This document shows positions 60,184-64,000 of a DNA stretch of 64,000 bases, one piece after another. The notes below the pieces were generated by a model, which was given only the letters and a program-made list of their open reading frames with translations, was not told where the DNA came from and did no database searches. Within the stretch, counting starts at the first letter, position 1. Every line of letters starts with the position of its first letter. The stretch spans positions 1 through 64,000 of the forward strand of contig NZ_APML01000016.1 of assembly GCF_000359605.1 (NCBI RefSeq). The letters are read 5' to 3'. Made by a program: the position numbers and the translations under genes. Origin of the DNA: Gracilibacillus halophilus YIM-C55.5 (GTDB lineage: Bacteria; Bacillota; Bacilli; Bacillales; Amphibacillaceae).

Positions 60184-63100
60184 CATCCGTTCTCTTTTGC
60201 TCCATAAACGGAAGCTAATACCAGCAATAATCATTAGGCTACCTGCAAGTAAGATGGTGAACATATTTGTGGCCGTATCTGGCAAGTCTTGTTCACCTGT
60301 GGCTGAGTTTTGTTGCTCAGTTTGTTCGGTATCATCTTGGGTTTTGTTTGATGTGTTCGCTTCATTTTGCTCAGTTTCTTCCTCGGTGTCAGTTTCTTGA
60401 CCATTGGGATCATCAACTTGATCGCTTGTTGATGCAAATACTGCAAATGTACTGAAGTGGTTCGTATCTGCTGAAATAACCCCATTTTGATAGTCACCAC
60501 CCATACGTTCCCATTTATTGTCGGATTCGTTATAATGATAAATCGCTAGCAAATTTGTGTTATCTCGATCCATTTCGTCTACTGAGAATCTAAGTGTTAC
60601 TGGCGTTGTAAATGTATCAACTTCTCCTCCATTTATAGAAAAATCGTAAACATCACTTATGGCTTGATTGGCATCTCTTACATCATCTCGCTTCTGAATT
60701 TGAACATTCACTTCTTCTAATGGGAATTCACTAGATGAGATATCTACCGTAACATCAGACAGTTGAAAAGAAAGCAGAACAGATTTTTCTTTTAACATTT
60801 CAACTTGCTGTTTCGTTAATATAATATCAGCTACCGAATCTTCAATATCGACAATCACTGTTCCGTTCTCAGCAATTGTTTCCATTGAACCTTCTTCTAC
60901 TCTAACCTGACCATTGGCATTTGATGTAGATACTTTTAAATGTTCTTTCTTTTCTGGATTTTCTTGTTCATTTTCATTGTCACCCTGCCCGGGGGTTGGA
61001 TGCTCATCTTCGGCATCTTCCTCCTCAGCACCATCTACAGCGACAATTCTACCTTCGGGTCCCGCTTGCAGTGGGTTGTCCGCTGTTGTATTTAATTGTT
61101 TCATATAATCCACCAATGCATCGATATCTAATGGGCCTAATTGCGGACGACTTCCCAATTCACCAATTGGACGATACTTTTCTCCTTGAGACGTACCCAT
61201 ATAGTTGTTCACAACAAGTGTATACATTGCCTCACCATCAATCGGCTCACCATTAGGGAATGTAATATCGGTTACTTTATTTTCTGATTCATCCCATTTG
61301 TAATGCAAGCCAGAAACGCTATAATCCGGCCCATATGTTGGCGAAAGTTGCGCGTTTAATATCGGATACAAATCTTTCCCTTGAATCTCCAACTTCATTA
61401 ACGTATTACCAAATGGCATGATGTTATATAAATCTCCCCAAGTAATGTCTCCTTGTAACAAATCATCACGTATACCGCCACCATTCATTAGCGCGAAATC
61501 GGCATCCCCCATTGTCCATCGCATACTATCAGCAATCACGTTTCCCAGTCCATGATCACCAGTATTCGAGTAATCACCCGTTAAATCTTGTCCATTGTAA
61601 CCAATCACTTGATTCATTCTTGACTCAATTTTATCCGCATATCCTGATAGTATATCGGTAACAGCAGGATCGGGATCGACGGATGACTGATCGACAAAAA
61701 CGATTTCTGCTTCTTTTTCAACAATGTCTCCACTATCTCGATTGATTCGTAGATCGACATCTGAGAATGCCTTCCCATATTCACTAGCTTGTACAATTAA
61801 TTTATCGTCAACTTCTCCATTTATCACTTGATGATTGTGCGCTGCAAAAATGACATCAACCTCGTCATCAATTTGTTTTGCCAAATGCGCGGAATCGCCT
61901 GTGACAACATTGCCTTCTTGACTAGCTGGAAGGTGAGCAAGTACAACAATGGCTTCTACACCTTCTGCTTTTAAATCAGCTACGGATTCGTTTACAGCTG
62001 TTACTTCATCCGTAAATTCGATATCTTCAATTCCCGCTGGCATAACCATACCTGCAGATGCTTGCGTATTGACCCCTATGAATCCAATTTTTTCACCATC
62101 AATTGTTTCGATAGCATATGGCGGTAATATCGTTTCCCCCGAATCCTTATACACACAATTGGCACATAGATTCTGAAAATCCATACCATCATAGTGATCC
62201 GTTCCTAATTCTTCAGGGTGTTCTCCCCCATTCACCATGCGCAACAATTCGTCTGTCCCCTCATCAAACTCATGATTCCCAACTGTACCATAATCAAATC
62301 CGATTTCTTCTAAAATTTCTACCGTCGGTTCATCTTGAAATAAACCGGATACAGGTGAACTCCCTCCGATCATATCACCAGCATGAATAATTCTTGAATG
62401 AGGGTGTTGTTGGTCGCGTTCTTTCAAATATGCGGAGACATAATCCATTCTACCAAACGTCCCGTCAGTTTCTCCGTCTCCAGTGATGTCTAATTCGTAT
62501 TCTTGATCAATTTTTCCATGCAAATCATTCATGCCTAATAGTTGCACATCGAGATAAGATTCATCAGATTCATTTTCTTCTAATGGTTGATACCCTGCCG
62601 ATTCCGCTTCTTCTGCACTAGCAAAAAAGATTCGTTTAGCAACAGGAACATCTTCCCAATCTAATGGTTCTACATATGTCTTCGTTTCTGAATGACCAAC
62701 ATAGCGATGGAAATCTCCACCTTCAGTCATTGCTCGATATTCAAACGGTAATTGCTTTAGTCCATGAGTAGGGTTCCATATGCCTTTCTCAGACTCATAT
62801 GCTTGTTGAACGGCAGATTGATATTGATCATACGTTTTTTCATCAGCAAATGGCCAAATAAAGTATGTGACGGCATACCCCTCTTCCACCATTTCTATAT
62901 TCGTATTTACACCTTCTTCATTTATCACTTCAGCTAGTAACCGTCCATATTCATCAGTCGGTTGTTCTCCTAGTTTTAGCTTCACTTGTTCGCCTTCTTC
63001 TAATAATGACTGTAAATATTCCGTCGCTTTGTCACCATGTTGTTTTTGATTTTCCTCATCAACACCCTCACTACCACTAACGCTAGTTTCTGGAGTGTCA

Positions 63101-64000
63101 ATATTGACAAAACGGACGCGGTCTGAGCCTAAAACTGGTTCTTCTAAACGAATCGTATCCCCATCGGTTACAGAAGCAACTGTTGCTGTATGTTCTTTAC
63201 TTGGTGTGGGCGCTTCCGATTGTTCACTTGCTTTCTTTATATCCGCTTGATCCCTTGGAAGAAGCTGATAACGATCATATTGCCCCAGCACTGCTGTAAC
63301 GTCATACCAAGCACCCTCCTGCAATGATTCGATATCGATTGTATCTTCCATAACTCTTAACGTTGTACTATGAAACTCGTCATCTATGAAAGTTATGTTA
63401 TAACCCCCACCAGCAGGACTAGTTGGAATATTATCAATATAACCAGTCACTGATACGAGTTGACCTTCTAACGGTTCTGAACGTGCTTCATTTTGTAAAC
63501 GCTTGATTGTTATTTGTTTTGGATTAGGTATCGGTTGATTAGAAGCGATCACCGTCACAGAATCCTTATGATTGGGTATAATTTCAGTTAGGCCATTATA
63601 CACTTCGATTTTGCCTGTGATACGCACTTTATCTCCAGGTTGAAATGCCAAATCATTGGATAGATCATAGTGAAACACATTAATGCCAGCACCGTCATCC
63701 TGAATATATGTCGACAGCTGTGTACTATCAGGAGCTGCTAAATTGTCTGTCGTCACCACCCCTTCTATTGTAACGGTTTCACCAATCTTGCTCTTTGCAT
63801 CTTGAATGCTAATCGAGTTTGTCGTGTCGATGTCAGCATCGCTTTCTGTCGTTTCTAGTGTCCCTTCGCTTGTCACCTGCTTATCTTCCATCTGATTCGT
63901 TTCTGCACTTAATGGAACAACTGGCACAAAACCATAACTGAAGGCAGAAAACAGTAAAACGATGGTTAAAGCGACACGAAAAAATCTGTTTTTGACAAAA
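60181..64000 (-). CDS. yhcR: Cell-wall-anchored nuclease/5'-nucleotidase, YhcR type (5' end outside window)
   Basis: About 1270 residues are visible; the start codon is just beyond the right edge. The first residues (KNRFFRVALTIVLLFSAFSY and onward) are a signal peptide. Then come an OB-fold region (two copies, about 60-140 and 150-240), a thermonuclease domain (VTDGDTIRLEEP, DTPETS), a metallophosphatase (GMNDLHGKIDQEY, HAGDMIGGSSP, VGNHEFDEGTDEL, AAHNHQV) and a 5'-nucleotidase C domain (NGGGIRDDLLQGDITW). The C-terminus has LPDTAT, a membrane helix and KRERM, a sortase signal. B. subtilis YhcR has this design. It degrades nucleic acids outside the cell for phosphate or nucleosides. Confidence 0.92.
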   Translation of the reverse strand, partial: FVKNRFFRVALTIVLLFSAFSYGFVPVVPLSAETNQMEDKQVTSEGTLETTESDADIDTTNSISIQDAKSKIGETVTIEGVVTTDNLAAPDSTQLSTYIQDDGAGINVFHYDLSNDLAFQPGDKVRITGKIEVYNGLTEIIPNHKDSVTVIASNQPIPNPKQITIKRLQNEARSEPLEGQLVSVTGYIDNIPTSPAGGGYNITFIDDEFHSTTLRVMEDTIDIESLQEGAWYDVTAVLGQYDRYQLLPRDQADIKKASEQSEAPTPSKEHTATVASVTDGDTIRLEEPVLGSDRVRFVNIDTPETSVSGSEGVDEENQKQHGDKATEYLQSLLEEGEQVKLKLGEQPTDEYGRLLAEVINEEGVNTNIEMVEEGYAVTYFIWPFADEKTYDQYQSAVQQAYESEKGIWNPTHGLKQLPFEYRAMTEGGDFHRYVGHSETKTYVEPLDWEDVPVAKRIFFASAEEAESAGYQPLEENESDESYLDVQLLGMNDLHGKIDQEYELDITGDGETDGTFGRMDYVSAYLKERDQQHPHSRIIHAGDMIGGSSPVSGLFQDEPTVEILEEIGFDYGTVGNHEFDEGTDELLRMVNGGEHPEELGTDHYDGMDFQNLCANCVYKDSGETILPPYAIETIDGEKIGFIGVNTQASAGMVMPAGIEDIEFTDEVTAVNESVADLKAEGVEAIVVLAHLPASQEGNVVTGDSAHLAKQIDDEVDVIFAAHNHQVINGEVDDKLIVQASEYGKAFSDVDLRINRDSGDIVEKEAEIVFVDQSSVDPDPAVTDILSGYADKIESRMNQVIGYNGQDLTGDYSNTGDHGLGNVIADSMRWTMGDADFALMNGGGIRDDLLQGDITWGDLYNIMPFGNTLMKLEIQGKDLYPILNAQLSPTYGPDYSVSGLHYKWDESENKVTDITFPNGEPIDGEAMYTLVVNNYMGTSQGEKYRPIGELGSRPQLGPLDIDALVDYMKQLNTTADNPLQAGPEGRIVAVDGAEEEDAEDEHPTPGQGDNENEQENPEKKEHLKVSTSNANGQVRVEEGSMETIAENGTVIVDIEDSVADIILTKQQVEMLKEKSVLLSFQLSDVTVDISSSEFPLEEVNVQIQKRDDVRDANQAISDVYDFSINGGEVDTFTTPVTLRFSVDEMDRDNTNLLAIYHYNESDNKWERMGGDYQNGVISADTNHFSTFAVFASTSDQVDDPNGQETDTEEETEQNEANTSNKTQDDTEQTEQQNSATGEQDLPDTATNMFTILLAGSLMIIAGISFRLWSKRERM

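Overview
The window reads as a chromosomal segment of a low-GC, endospore-forming Bacillaceae bacterium. Evidence: the spore-coat gene gerQ, the B. subtilis-like gene sets lipL/pta/hemQ, ywdI-ywdK-gerQ, ypmR-ypmS, yrkF-H-I-J and yitJ-metE, T-box and Mn2+ riboswitch control, and AGGAGG-type ribosome binding sites. A SNF-family symporter, a TRAP transporter and a CPA-type Na+/H+ antiporter fit a salt-adapted or alkaliphilic relative (Halobacillus/Virgibacillus/Gracilibacillus-like), but the genus is inference. I see no rRNA, tRNA, prophage, transposase, CRISPR array or defence island.

Layout. 1-7.3 kb: ywfO-like HD hydrolase (cut by the left edge), lipL, menC-like enolase, a tiny two-gene unit, pta, hemQ, gerQ, ywdK, ywdI. 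7.3-19 kb: SNF symporter, fructosamine kinase-like protein, acyltransferase, SwrC-type RND pump, a 51-bp repeat array, OsmC protein, TerC protein behind a yybP-ykoY riboswitch, alpha-phosphoglucomutase, AI-2E-type permease. 19-30.3 kb: TRAP transporter (order dctQ-dctM-dctP), SE1561-type small protein, antiporter with TrkA domains, M29 aminopeptidase, Uup/YfmR ABC-F protein, cardiolipin synthase, Hsp20. 30.3-37 kb: O-acetylhomoserine sulfhydrylase fused to a CoA-binding-type domain, ypmR, ypmS, topB, HAD hydrolase. 37-41.5 kb: redox and sulfane-sulfur genes (TlpA/ResA-like, an Lgt-like membrane protein, yrkJ-I-H-F) with CstR/CsoR-type operators. 41.6-51.3 kb: ykpA, the complete trpEGDCFBA operon under tandem Trp T-boxes, a stand-alone C-terminal domain of archaeal-type dehydroquinate synthase, and a 39-residue membrane peptide. 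51.6-64 kb: Gfo/Idh dehydrogenase, LysM-3D protein, YunD-like phosphoesterase, yitJ-metE behind an unassigned attenuator leader, and a sortase-anchored YhcR-type nuclease/nucleotidase cut by the right edge.

Themes. Sulfur and methionine metabolism recur (OAH sulfhydrylase fusion, yrk operon, yitJ, metE). Regulation by RNA is rich: two T-boxes, one riboswitch and one unassigned leader. Five genes (hemQ, the acyltransferase, terC, cls, metE) are each split by a loss of exactly one base in a short run of identical bases; this pattern points to consensus errors rather than five pseudogenes, and I annotate them as single repaired genes. The most unusual non-coding content is a set of four intergenic short-repeat families (periods 51, 20, 21 and 52 bp), one of them present at two loci 37 kb apart with the same period.
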